From: Oscillospiraceae bacterium
GTDB lineage: Bacteria > Bacillota > Clostridia > Oscillospirales > Ruminococcaceae
Direction of reading: 5' to 3'
NCBI GenBank assembly: GCA_017481565.1
Contig: JAFUOZ010000033.1
Span: forward strand, 1 to 35,110
DNA: 35,110 nucleotides
Part shown: one piece after another, positions 1 to 7,907 of the stretch
Numbering within the stretch: position 1 is the first letter of the stretch
Layout of the letters: each line of letters begins with the position of its first letter
Made by a program: the position numbers and the translations under genes
Notes under the pieces: generated by a model
The model's database searches: none
What the model saw: only the letters and a program-made list of their open reading frames with translations
What the model was told of the DNA's origin: nothing

Positions 1-332
1 CCCAAATATAGCGTATCGAGTTTATCATAACGAGTAAAAACACGTCTAAAACGCTTTATGCGCAGAAAATATCGCTCAACTTCATTGCGACGTTTATAAA
101 GTTCTTTATCATAATTCCAAGGTTCTTTTCTATTCCGCTTCGGAGGAACAACAGGTATAAAACCTTGCTTTACAGCAAGGTCTCGTGTGGCGTTGTCTTC
201 ATAAGCACGATCCATAAGCAAGTAATGATTATCCTCGGAATAAAAGCTTTCAATAAGCTTTCGTCCTTCCGGCGCATCATGCTTGTTCCCGGCAGACAGA
301 CGGAAAATCATTGCATATTTCGCAGACGCGGA
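1..332 (-). pseudogene. IS5-family transposase, C-terminal fragment
   Basis: Read on the minus strand, one uninterrupted frame runs from about 332 to the window edge and gives the C-terminal half of an IS5-family DDE transposase. Recognisable parts are FRLSAGNKHDAPEGRK, the second catalytic Asp in LLMDRAYEDNATRD, PPKRNRKEPWNYD, and the catalytic Glu region RRNEVERYFLRIKRFRRVF. The N-terminal half with the first Asp is absent: at about 332-345 the homology stops and the C-terminus of the neighbouring exported-protein gene begins. The copy therefore cannot make active transposase unless completed elsewhere. The end at position 1 is the window edge, so the 3' terminus and terminal inverted repeat lie outside. 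The family assignment is firm; the subgroup is not determined. Confidence 0.85.
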
Positions 333-334
333 TT

Positions 335-880
335 TCAAGCAGGAATCAATATATCTATAATCTCCCATTGTTCCTTATCTTGATGATAAACTAAGCATAG
401 TATATATGGGCATGATTCATTTGAGGTGCGATTATATTTTCGAATTCCATTTTCATTAACGATACTAACATTAAAAGCGTATGCTACTACAGCTCTGTTT
501 TCTGTATGTTCTACGCTTATAACTGATACATTTGAAACAATTCTATCCTTAACATCTAATTGTAATTTGAAACTTTCTTGATTTATTATATCAATTCTTT
601 TCATTATAGTTTCAGAACATATAAGCGACGTTTTATTTTCATTATCATAAAAAACATTATTCAAAAAAGCCTCGCAATTACGCCACAGTTGATTATTAAG
701 TTCATCATACCCTTGAATGGAGCTGATGCTGTTTACATTATCGCCAATGTTCAAAAAATCATATTTTGTCATTTTATATGACGAATTTGATGGTATTGTT
801 CTATTTTCTTGATTCACTACAATAAGTGCAAATGACAATATTATAATCATTATTGTCTCAATCGTAAGAATTTTTTTCAT
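335..880 (-). CDS. Small exported or membrane-anchored protein, unknown function
   Basis: This 181-residue protein has a basic N-terminus followed by one hydrophobic segment at about residues 4-22 (signal anchor or uncleaved signal), then a polar, Asn/Ser-rich domain presumably outside the membrane. No lipobox or enzyme motif is visible. The start is supported by a GAGGTG ribosome site about nine bases upstream of the ATG. The stop codon falls exactly at the junction with the truncated IS fragment. The C-terminus (EQWEIIDILIPA) may be native, or the gene may have been clipped by the insertion with the stop supplied at the join. Composition is AT-rich, like the next gene and unlike the rest of the window, which suggests recent acquisition. 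I do not recognise the family; a lipoprotein-like accessory protein is one possibility. Confidence 0.6.
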   Translation of the reverse strand: MKKILTIETIMIIILSFALIVVNQENRTIPSNSSYKMTKYDFLNIGDNVNSISSIQGYDELNNQLWRNCEAFLNNVFYDNENKTSLICSETIMKRIDIINQESFKLQLDVKDRIVSNVSVISVEHTENRAVVAYAFNVSIVNENGIRKYNRTSNESCPYILCLVYHQDKEQWEIIDILIPA

Positions 881-934
881 TAGCTTATCACCTCTGAAAC
901 GGAAACTATTGTTATTGTTAAAGCATTTTCTGTA

Positions 935-1161
935 TTAGAGCCTGTTCACATTAAAACAGCATCAAAAATCATAGCCAAAGTCAAATTTCCCAAATATAGC
1001 GTATCGAGTTTATCTTGTGCTGTCAATGCAAATTATTTCTGTACGTATCTCTATAATATTTTCCTCTTGCAGTGCTTCAAATATTCTGTCTATCGTTCCG
1101 TTCTTGCACCAACGGTTGAATTTGACGTAAAATACAATGCTTTAATGTAAACAAGCTCTAA
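935..1161 (-). mobile_element. Internally deleted IS5-family element with both terminal repeats
   Basis: The ends are imperfect inverted repeats: the left begins TTAGAGCCTGTTCACATTAA at 935 and the right, read inward on the other strand, begins TTAGAGCTTGTTTACATTAA. Between them, on the minus strand, lie two pieces of transposase. About 1140-1012 encodes VFYVKFNRWCKNGTIDRIFEALQ and ends near the first catalytic Asp (ICIDST). About 1011-944 encodes DTLYLGNLTLAMIFDAVLM and stop. The pieces are out of frame with each other; the start and the middle of the gene are gone. Positions 989-1014 repeat positions 1-26 exactly because both are the same C-terminal stretch of the same IS. The element fills most of the gene-free stretch 881-1206; nothing else is evident there apart from the ribosome site of the upstream gene. 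A target duplication could not be fixed with certainty. Confidence 0.8.
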
Positions 1162-1206
1162 TGTTATATATACCATATTGTCTAACAAAATGGTAATGTT
1201 TCAAAA

Positions 1207-2043
1207 TTATGATATATTTTTTATCACTACTCCTTTTTGAGTCAAATATTTCACTTGTTCCTTAGTTAATAATTCTTGTTTAATATATAACTGTTTTAAA
1301 TTAGGGATATTTGATATTACAGAATAATCATTATTTTTATTATCTATATACAAATTTTCTAACTTCGTAAGTTTTGATAGTTCTGATATATCACATATAT
1401 TAGTATTAATCAGATATAATGTTCTTATTTCAGCATAATTTGAAATACCGGATATATCTTCTGTCGGAGAGCCTTTAGGGATTGTCTTTATTTCCAGATA
1501 TTCGATTGAGTTATTATAGTTTGTATTACTGAATGTCAATGGCTCAGAGCTTGAAATAGAAACACTAAATAAATTTGTCATTCCATTAAAAATTGACATA
1601 TCACTTACATTTACATCCGATAAACAAATTTTTTTCAGATTTTTTAACTTGTTGATTGCATCCCAGTCATTAGAGTACAAAGTACTTATGTTCAATTCAG
1701 TAATATTAACGTTATTAATAAAATCAATATTTTCATAATAAGAAACAGAATTACTGCTTATAGAAAGATTTTCAATATTATTAAAATATTTTATATTATC
1801 AACGTTTTTGTAACATAAATACAAATCTAATTTATTAAAATCAAGCTTACTGCTAATTTCCAGTCTTAAATCTATATCGTCATACTTATTAATGTTTATA
1901 ATTTTATTATGTTTAGGATATGATATATAAAAGAAATGTGGTTTTCCAATTTTTTCTGTAAACATATATATAAAAATAAAACTCAATATTAATATAAATG
2001 TACAAAAACATATAAACGTACATTTTCTATTTTTTTTATGCAT
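1207..2043 (-). CDS. Membrane-anchored leucine-rich-repeat protein
   Basis: This 278-residue protein has a short basic N-terminus, one hydrophobic segment at about residues 8-28 (signal anchor), and then irregular internalin-like leucine-rich repeats. Examples are NIENLSISSNSVSYYENIDF, NLKKICLSDVNVSDMSIFNG and KLENLYIDNKNNDYSVISNI, which have roughly 22-residue spacing and I/L-x-x-L-x-I strands. It ends in a short KEQVKYLTQKGVVIKNIS tail. It is probably displayed outside the membrane as a binding protein. A GAGGTG ribosome site lies seven bases upstream of the ATG. The gene is strikingly AT-rich and rich in Asn, Ile and Lys compared with the two-component genes upstream, in keeping with the IS debris next door and with lateral gain. 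The ligand cannot be read from the sequence. Confidence 0.72.
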   Translation of the reverse strand: MHKKNRKCTFICFCTFILILSFIFIYMFTEKIGKPHFFYISYPKHNKIININKYDDIDLRLEISSKLDFNKLDLYLCYKNVDNIKYFNNIENLSISSNSVSYYENIDFINNVNITELNISTLYSNDWDAINKLKNLKKICLSDVNVSDMSIFNGMTNLFSVSISSSEPLTFSNTNYNNSIEYLEIKTIPKGSPTEDISGISNYAEIRTLYLINTNICDISELSKLTKLENLYIDNKNNDYSVISNIPNLKQLYIKQELLTKEQVKYLTQKGVVIKNIS

Positions 2044-2099
2044 ATAGATTCACCTCTTTTTCTGCGAGCTTATCCTTATCCGAAAGCCTCATAAGCATG

Positions 2100-2246
2100 T
2101 TATCCTTTCAAAAGTAAGCCAATGACGCTACTTAGCAACGCAGATGCGGAGATGTTCACAGCTATAAAAAACAGTTTTCTCACATCATGTTTTACAGAAA
2201 GCTTGTTTTCAATAAGCTCATTCAAACACGACCTTATCCTTTTCAC
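2100..2246 (-). CDS. Possible 48-residue membrane peptide (GTG start)
   Basis: A short ORF begins with GTG 25 bases after the response-regulator stop, behind a GAGGGG ribosome site. It encodes a basic N-terminus (VKRIRSCLNELIENK) followed by a hydrophobic stretch (KLFFIAVNISASALLSSVIG), as in small single-pass membrane proteins. Its TAA is followed one base later by an ATG opening a further 20-codon frame that runs into the start of the leucine-rich-repeat gene, so the three frames are packed as if translationally coupled. No family is recognised. It may be a genuine small protein, or the remnant of a longer gene lost at this boundary of acquired DNA. Confidence 0.35.
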   Translation of the reverse strand: MKRIRSCLNELIENKLSVKHDVRKLFFIAVNISASALLSSVIGLLLKG

Positions 2247-2271
2247 ACTACGCCCCTCAGGATTCTGTATA

Positions 2272-3810
2272 TTATTCTATATCATTCCTGTTTTCATTTA
2301 CCGCAAAGCTTTTCTTATAGGCAAGAGGGCTTACTCCCACATATTTCTTGAATTTGTTATGGAAATAATTGATATTGCTGTAGCCCACCATTTCCGCAAC
2401 CTCGTATACCTTGTATTCCTCCTTGGTAAGCAGACGCTTTGCCTCGGTAATTCGTATCTCATCAAGATAGTTATTGAAGTTTTCTCCCGTATACTGATGG
2501 AACACCTTTCCAAGATATGCGCTGTTGTAGCCGAAAATATTAGCCAGAAGCTCAAGCCTCAGCTCCTGATTGTAATTTGATTTGATATACTGCACCACAC
2601 GCTCCATAGTGGATTTTGTGGTACGTCCGAAATAAACATTTGAAACCTCCGTAAAGGTAGCTTTAAGCAGCTTTATGATATCATAAAGGCTGTTCTTTTC
2701 GCCTATCTCCGCAATAAGACTGTCTCCCAGCATATCATCGGGCTTTTTCTCGTTGGAATTTTTGGACACCTTTGAATATATATCCATAACAAGCGTGATA
2801 CAGCTTACCTTTACTCTTTCGGGAGAATATTTTCTGCTTCTCATGGTCTCCATAAAGCTGTCAACGGTCTTTTCAAGCTTTACCGTATCATTTATCTCCA
2901 TATATGCATACATCTGTGCGGTCAGCTGAGATACGTCCGCTGAGGGAATATCACTTCCGCTGCTCAGCACCTCATCGGTAACAACGCCGTAATGCATATA
3001 AAGGAACCTGTTTTTATAAAGCTCGTAAGCACTCATATAGGAACGGTTTATCTCTGCAGGCGTAAGTACGGTACGTCCCACGGCAATAAATATCTCTCCG
3101 CCGAAGCTTTTGCTCAGACGATACAGCAGCTCCATAACATTGCTGTATTTCCACCCCTTGAATACAACTGCCTGAAAACCGCTTAAGTCCATTGATACAA
3201 CATCTACATTGCCGTAATTTTCAAAAAACTTCGCAACGCTTGATATAACAGAGGTCTTGATGCCCTGAGTATCGCTGTCCGCCGAGCATATTATAGCAGT
3301 ATCGTAGCACGGGAATTTATATCCGTTATTCTCAGCATCTCTTATCGTAGCTTCATCGCCTGTGAGAAGTCCCTTTGATATCTGCTCACTGATATACTCA
3401 CAGCCCTTTTCACGTCTGAAATCAGACTCTCTTTCCTTAAGTATCTTGTCCCTTGCGTTCTTAAGACATTCGATAAGCTCATCCTCATCAACAGGCTTAA
3501 GCACAAAGCTTTCAACGCCAAGTGCAATGGCCTCCTTTGCATAGGTAAAATCAGAATATCCCGAAAGGATTATCACCTTTCCCTCAAAGCCCTTTCCGAT
3601 AGCCTCTTCTGTCATTTCAATACCCGTCTTTCCGGGCATCTTAACATCGGCAATAACGATATCCGGCTGCATTGACAGCATTTTCAGAAGTCCGTCATCT
3701 CCGTCATTTCCCTCGCCTATAACACAAAGCTCCAATTCGTCCCAGGGTATCATCATCTTAAGACCCTGTCTTACATTAGGCTCATCATCAACTAAAAGTA
3801 CATTCAGCAT
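2272..3810 (-). CDS. YesN-type response regulator with AraC HTH output
   Basis: This 512-residue cytoplasmic regulator has an N-terminal receiver domain. It contains the acidic pocket (VDDEP, residues 8-9), the phospho-acceptor Asp55 in IADVKMPG, and the later Lys in SFVLKPVDEDE. A long middle region of about residues 130-400 has no clear motif, as is usual in YesN proteins. The C-terminal AraC double helix-turn-helix (about 405-505) includes LANIFGYNSAYLGKVFHQ and VAEMVGYSNINYFHNKFKK. The ATG has an AAAGGAAA site upstream and lies 18 bases after the histidine kinase stop, so the two form one operon. By family, such pairs sense extracellular sugars or peptides and switch on nearby transport or hydrolase genes. 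No ABC transporter is present in the window, so the target is unknown. Confidence 0.9.
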   Translation of the reverse strand: MLNVLLVDDEPNVRQGLKMMIPWDELELCVIGEGNDGDDGLLKMLSMQPDIVIADVKMPGKTGIEMTEEAIGKGFEGKVIILSGYSDFTYAKEAIALGVESFVLKPVDEDELIECLKNARDKILKERESDFRREKGCEYISEQISKGLLTGDEATIRDAENNGYKFPCYDTAIICSADSDTQGIKTSVISSVAKFFENYGNVDVVSMDLSGFQAVVFKGWKYSNVMELLYRLSKSFGGEIFIAVGRTVLTPAEINRSYMSAYELYKNRFLYMHYGVVTDEVLSSGSDIPSADVSQLTAQMYAYMEINDTVKLEKTVDSFMETMRSRKYSPERVKVSCITLVMDIYSKVSKNSNEKKPDDMLGDSLIAEIGEKNSLYDIIKLLKATFTEVSNVYFGRTTKSTMERVVQYIKSNYNQELRLELLANIFGYNSAYLGKVFHQYTGENFNNYLDEIRITEAKRLLTKEEYKVYEVAEMVGYSNINYFHNKFKKYVGVSPLAYKKSFAVNENRNDIE

Positions 3811-3828
3811 AGTATATCAATTTCCTTT

Positions 3829-5670
3829 TCACTTTAATTTATATTTGCTTTTTATGATCCCCTTGTCAAGCCTTTCCTGTCTTTCCTCATCGCTTTCAGG
3901 CTCTCTTGGAAGCATGATACGCACATTGGTACCGTTTCCCTCTTCACTGTTTATGGAAAGTCCGTATTCGTTTCCGTGATACATCTTCACACGCTTGTTT
4001 ACGTTTGTAAGACCGATACTCTTTCCCGAAGAGGTATCATTCTTTGCCAGCTTATCTTCAAGCTGCTTCATTCTTTCGGCGGTAATACCCTGTCCGTTAT
4101 CTGAAACATCTATATAAACATATTCTCCGCAATAATAGATCGTTACCTCGATACGTCCGTTTTCCTTGCTGCTTTCGATACCGTGGACAAAGGCATTCTC
4201 AACAACAGGCTGAATAATAAGCGGAAGTATGGGATAATCATCATCTACTCTCGAATCAATATTATAGGATATCCTGTCACCGAATCTTGCTCCCTGCAGC
4301 TCAAGATAGCTGTTGGTAAAATCAAGCTCGGATTTCAGAGTAACACTTCCAACCTTTGCCTCCAGACAGCGTCTCATGAACTTGCCCAGCTTTTTTATAA
4401 GATCGGCAGTTTCCTTGTCATTATTGAAATACGCCTTCATACGTATGGTTTCAAGAGTATTATAAAGAAAATGAGGATTTATCTGACTGGCAAGTGCCTT
4501 GAATTCCGCTTCCATCTGATTGAACTTGAATACCTCTGTCTGAAGCTTTGACTGATATGCGTCCTTGATAAGAAGCTGCATACTGTCCACCATTACAGAC
4601 AGATCGGAATTAAGCAAAGCGATCTCATCATTTCCGTTAAGCTCCAGCTTTGCCTTGAAGTCACCCTTTGCAACCGTGTGCATTCTGTCGCTCAGCTGTT
4701 TTACACGGCTTGCAAACACGTTTGTAAACAGAATGACCACCACAAGAGAGATAACAAACAGCAGAATTATATATCCGCTGTAAAAGCTTGTAAGAACATT
4801 GGTCTGCTCATAAAGCTTTCCGCCCGGATTTATCAGAAATATCTGAAATACGCTGTCCGATGCACCCTGATTGAAGGTCTCCATAACGGTAAGAGCATTT
4901 ATACCCATAAAACCTGTTTCAATGACCTCACGCTGATTTGCGGTACCCATATCCGTACCCGATGAAGTGATAACAGTACCCATACCAATATTTTCCATAT
5001 TGCTGTAAAACACAACGCCGTTATTTACGGACAGCACTACACGATATGCGTTATCATATATAAACTCACTGATCCAGTCGGGAGATATCTCAATAACAGC
5101 AACGCCAAGCGGCTGACCGTGCTTTCCGTGGATAGCCCTTACATAGCTTAAATACTGCTTTTTATCGGAAGGATCTGTTATTACCTGCCAGCTTGATTTT
5201 GCCGTACGTACTGCCTCGTAATACCATTTCTTTTCCTTTATCTGCTCAGTAGCCTCACGGTAATGGGAATTGTACGCAAAGCCTGCACGCTCAATATATA
5301 TACGTATATTTTTAAGCTGAGGGAATACCTTAAGATAATTTTTTATAACATCATTTTCGGCATAAAAGGTGTATATCTCAGATTTTTTTTCATAGCCCTT
5401 GCTGAGAAATTCCGTTATTTCCTCATTGGTGCATATCATTTCGGAGATATTTTCGGAGATTGCTATGGTATCGGACATTCTCAGTCTTAATCTGTCAGCA
5501 TTGCTGCTTGCATTGGATATGTCATTTTCGGTCATTATGGTCCTTATCTCTGTGATAAGATACATACTTCCGATAAATACAGGGATAAGCACTATTATGT
5601 ATATGAACATCATCTTGGTTTTTATCTTGTATTTATCGAAAGTCTCTTCTATTTTTTTTAATATATTCAA
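3829..5670 (-). CDS. YesM-type sensor histidine kinase
   Basis: This 613-residue membrane kinase partners the adjacent response regulator. It has a first transmembrane helix (about 20-42), an extracellular dCache-like sensor region to about 295, a second helix (about 300-322), a HAMP segment, and a His_kinase dimerisation helix with the phospho-acceptor His400 in SQINPHFLYNTLE. The HATPase domain follows, with the N box (ENAFVHGIE), G1 box (DNGQGI) and GKSIGLTNV. The reading frame starts at TTG (5670). The ribosome site AAAGG is better spaced for an ATG six bases further upstream, which opens only a two-codon frame (ATG CTT TGA) whose stop overlaps this TTG, so initiation may be coupled and weak. 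A minus-strand promoter lies at 5713-5741. Confidence 0.9.
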   Translation of the reverse strand: MNILKKIEETFDKYKIKTKMMFIYIIVLIPVFIGSMYLITEIRTIMTENDISNASSNADRLRLRMSDTIAISENISEMICTNEEITEFLSKGYEKKSEIYTFYAENDVIKNYLKVFPQLKNIRIYIERAGFAYNSHYREATEQIKEKKWYYEAVRTAKSSWQVITDPSDKKQYLSYVRAIHGKHGQPLGVAVIEISPDWISEFIYDNAYRVVLSVNNGVVFYSNMENIGMGTVITSSGTDMGTANQREVIETGFMGINALTVMETFNQGASDSVFQIFLINPGGKLYEQTNVLTSFYSGYIILLFVISLVVVILFTNVFASRVKQLSDRMHTVAKGDFKAKLELNGNDEIALLNSDLSVMVDSMQLLIKDAYQSKLQTEVFKFNQMEAEFKALASQINPHFLYNTLETIRMKAYFNNDKETADLIKKLGKFMRRCLEAKVGSVTLKSELDFTNSYLELQGARFGDRISYNIDSRVDDDYPILPLIIQPVVENAFVHGIESSKENGRIEVTIYYCGEYVYIDVSDNGQGITAERMKQLEDKLAKNDTSSGKSIGLTNVNKRVKMYHGNEYGLSINSEEGNGTNVRIMLPREPESDEERQERLDKGIIKSKYKLK

Positions 5671-5712
5671 AGCATTTTTTACCTTTCGGGATTATTTTTG
5701 TATATATTCAAT

Positions 5713-5741
5713 ATTATATCACTGATTTTTACAATTTTCAA
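5713..5741 (-). promoter_or_regulatory. Promoter for the YesMN operon
   Basis: Read on the minus strand, TTGAAA (5741-5736) and TATAAT (5718-5713) are separated by 17 bases. It sits about 45 bases upstream of the kinase start and stands back to back with the plus-strand promoter at 5752-5780. Confidence 0.6.
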
Positions 5742-5751
5742 TAGCAAATAC

Positions 5752-5780
5752 TTGAAAATTATTAATTATTATGATACAAT
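5752..5780 (+). promoter_or_regulatory. Promoter for the aminoglycoside-enzyme-like genes
   Basis: TTGAAA at 5752-5757 and TACAAT at 5775-5780 are 17 bases apart, with a TG dinucleotide just before the -10 (extended -10). The first gene starts at 5839. Its -35 box is only ten bases from the -35 of the divergent YesMN promoter, so one bound regulator could affect both. Confidence 0.55.
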
Positions 5781-5838
5781 GTTCATTATAGAGTTTATTT
5801 TATTTAATATTTACATATTTTTACAGCGAGGTGATGAA

Positions 5839-6516
5839 ATGAACAGGACAAAAGTAACTGTAAACATAACCGATTACCCCCATGAGCTGTATCAGTTTCT
5901 GGAAAACGCGGAAATATACGATACAAGCTCTCACCCCTCAAACAAGGTGCTGTACAGCAGCAATGGGTATTATATAAAAATATCCGAAAAGGGTGCTTTA
6001 AAAAACGAAGCTGAACTGACAAGGCTTTTTCATCAGCTTGAAATGGGTATTCCCGTTGCTTCATATATATCAGTCGATAAGGATTATCTGGTCACACTGC
6101 CTGCAAAAGGAGTTGATGCAACTCATTGTCTGAATGAGCCCGAAAGGCTATGCTGTGTTCTTGCAGATACTATGAAATATCTTCACAGCAGACCTGTTGA
6201 AAATATTCCCGTTTCACCATGCATGGATACATATAAAACACAGCTTGAAGCAGGCATTTTAAAGCAGGATACCGTTATTCACGGGGATTTCTGTCTGCCG
6301 AATATAATGCTTGACAATATGAAATTCAGTACCTTTATTGATGTTGGTCTTGCAGGTCTGGGCGACAGACATATCGATATCTACTGGGTGCTGTGGTCGC
6401 TGGATTATAATTTAAAAACAGATAAGTATTCGGATCTTTTTCTTGACCTGTACGGCAGAGAAAATTTTGATCCCCATGTTCTCGGGATAGTGGCTCAGGT
6501 TGAGGAACAGGCGTAG
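5839..6516 (+). CDS. APH(3')-like phosphotransferase lacking the substrate loop
   Basis: This 225-residue protein is of the aminoglycoside 3'-phosphotransferase fold. ATG 5839 is chosen because it follows a GCGAGGTG ribosome site and gives the expected N-terminus. The nucleotide-site Lys47 (YYIKIS) and the acidic helix (KNEAEL) match K44/E60 of APH(3')-IIIa. Catalytic Asp150 (VIHGDFCLPN), Asn155 and metal-binding Asp168 (FIDVG) match its D190, N195 and D208 with exact mutual spacing. The distance from Lys47 to Asp150 is therefore about 43 residues shorter than in the family. The gap falls after LHSRPVENIPVSPCMDTYK, where the antibiotic-binding helices and loop normally lie. Chemistry may survive but aminoglycoside binding is doubtful. 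It may be a degenerate resistance gene or a kinase for a different substrate. It is followed 32 bases later by the nucleotidyltransferase fusion. Confidence 0.75.
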   Translation: MNRTKVTVNITDYPHELYQFLENAEIYDTSSHPSNKVLYSSNGYYIKISEKGALKNEAELTRLFHQLEMGIPVASYISVDKDYLVTLPAKGVDATHCLNEPERLCCVLADTMKYLHSRPVENIPVSPCMDTYKTQLEAGILKQDTVIHGDFCLPNIMLDNMKFSTFIDVGLAGLGDRHIDIYWVLWSLDYNLKTDKYSDLFLDLYGRENFDPHVLGIVAQVEEQA

Positions 6517-6548
6517 AAAAATGCATTTGATATCACGGAGGATATACT

Positions 6549-7874
6549 ATGAATGAATTGCTGAAAAAAATCAAGCTTGATTTTATTAAGCTTGTTAAGG
6601 AAAATAAAGCTGTTCTGGGAGCATGGAATTGGGGTTCTGAAGCACACGGATTATGTGATGAATATTCCGATGTTGACATAGTTTTACTTATTGAGGGAAA
6701 ATCATTTCATAAATTCAGTGAAGAGCTTATCTTTTATTTGAATAAACTTTCAGATAAAATTCTGACCTGTTTTCCTGAAGGCTTCAACAGCAGTTCAATT
6801 ATCAATAACGGTTATCTGCTTATGAAAAATAACAGTATATTTCAATTTGATGTTTTTCTTATAAATTCAGATAAATCAGACGATTTCATGTGCCGACTGC
6901 ACTATACCAAGCTAAAAAGCGCTGATGTTATTTTTGACCGAAACGGCGAAATTGCAAAATTGATACAGCTTAATATAACAGGCAGTGTCTGGAATGATGA
7001 CATCGGACTCCTTGAAAGCACCTACTGGTATCACGCTTTTATGACTACAAAATATCTGAAACGAAAAGACTATTTCAAGCTGAACAATGTTCTGCGCACT
7101 ATGTATGACGCACACGCTTCAATGCTCCTTTGCGGTTATGATAAAATAAATTGGGGCGGTATGGCAAATAAACTCCACTTTATCCCCGAGGATAAGCAAA
7201 AGCATTTGATGTACTATTACTGCACCGAAAATTTTAAAGAAGTATCCGAAAATATATTACAATGCATGAAAAGCTTTAAAGAGGATTCAATGAAAATCCA
7301 TCTGCTGAAAAACACTGTTTATAATGAATCCGCAGGTGACAATATAATTGAAAATTGGATCAATGAAAATGGTTTAGCTACAAACTGTAATAAAAACATA
7401 AAAATGCTTGAGTTAAATATAAAAGACTATGTTATTGAAAAACTAAATTTAAGTGAATATGAAAAATGCAGTAACATTTGGAATATGTCAGCTGACCCAT
7501 ATACTGAGCAATTCAGAAATGAAATTGAAGCAGGTAATCGTATAGTCTATGTTTATAAAGTAAACGGCAAATTTCTCGGTGAAATCGCGTATGTCTTTGA
7601 TATGAATGACAGTGATTACACAATTCCCCAAAAAAGAATATATCTTTCACGTTTGATTGTAAAGAATGAATACCGAAACAAAGGTATCGGCAGTATACTT
7701 ATAGATTTTGTGATTGAAGAAATCAAAAACTTAGGATATAATGAAATCTCTATTGGTGTTGATAAGGATAATAAAGCGGCATTGCATCTTTATCGCAAAA
7801 AGGGATTTACAAAGATTATATTTGACGGTACCGATGAACTCGGAGAATATTATAAGTTGGTCAAAATATTATAG
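6549..7874 (+). CDS. Nucleotidyltransferase-GNAT acetyltransferase fusion
   Basis: This is a 441-residue two-domain cytoplasmic enzyme. The N-terminal half has the polymerase-beta nucleotidyltransferase signature, WNWGSEAHGLCDEYSDVDIV, with Gly29-Ser30 and metal-binding Asp41 and Asp43. The pattern resembles antibiotic nucleotidyltransferases such as ANT(6) or Lnu enzymes, and an all-helical region follows. The last 150 or so residues are a GNAT acetyltransferase with the acetyl-CoA loop around Arg376-Gly381 (YRNKGIGS), then NKAALHLYRKKGFTK. The frame is unbroken, so the fusion is real. An ATG with a CACGGAGGATATACT ribosome site supports the start. Natural fusions of aminoglycoside-modifying enzymes are known, such as ANT(3'')-AAC(6'). 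That, and the APH-like neighbour, suggest but do not prove a small-molecule or antibiotic substrate. The gene is AT-rich compared with the cellulase gene downstream. Confidence 0.8.
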   Translation: MNELLKKIKLDFIKLVKENKAVLGAWNWGSEAHGLCDEYSDVDIVLLIEGKSFHKFSEELIFYLNKLSDKILTCFPEGFNSSSIINNGYLLMKNNSIFQFDVFLINSDKSDDFMCRLHYTKLKSADVIFDRNGEIAKLIQLNITGSVWNDDIGLLESTYWYHAFMTTKYLKRKDYFKLNNVLRTMYDAHASMLLCGYDKINWGGMANKLHFIPEDKQKHLMYYYCTENFKEVSENILQCMKSFKEDSMKIHLLKNTVYNESAGDNIIENWINENGLATNCNKNIKMLELNIKDYVIEKLNLSEYEKCSNIWNMSADPYTEQFRNEIEAGNRIVYVYKVNGKFLGEIAYVFDMNDSDYTIPQKRIYLSRLIVKNEYRNKGIGSILIDFVIEEIKNLGYNEISIGVDKDNKAALHLYRKKGFTKIIFDGTDELGEYYKLVKIL

Positions 7875-7907
7875 ATACAATATTCTTCCTAAAAGGAGTA
7901 ACTGTAT

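Noticed and set aside
989..1014. Exact 26-base direct repeat of positions 1-26, as a possible attachment site or island boundary
   Set aside because: Both copies encode the same C-terminal piece (DKLDTLYLG) of one IS5-family transposase, so the repeat is explained by IS homology.
5698..5838. Upstream extension of the APH-like protein
   Set aside because: The extension reads through the promoter region and is hydrophobic and AT-rich; the ribosome site and family alignment support ATG 5839.
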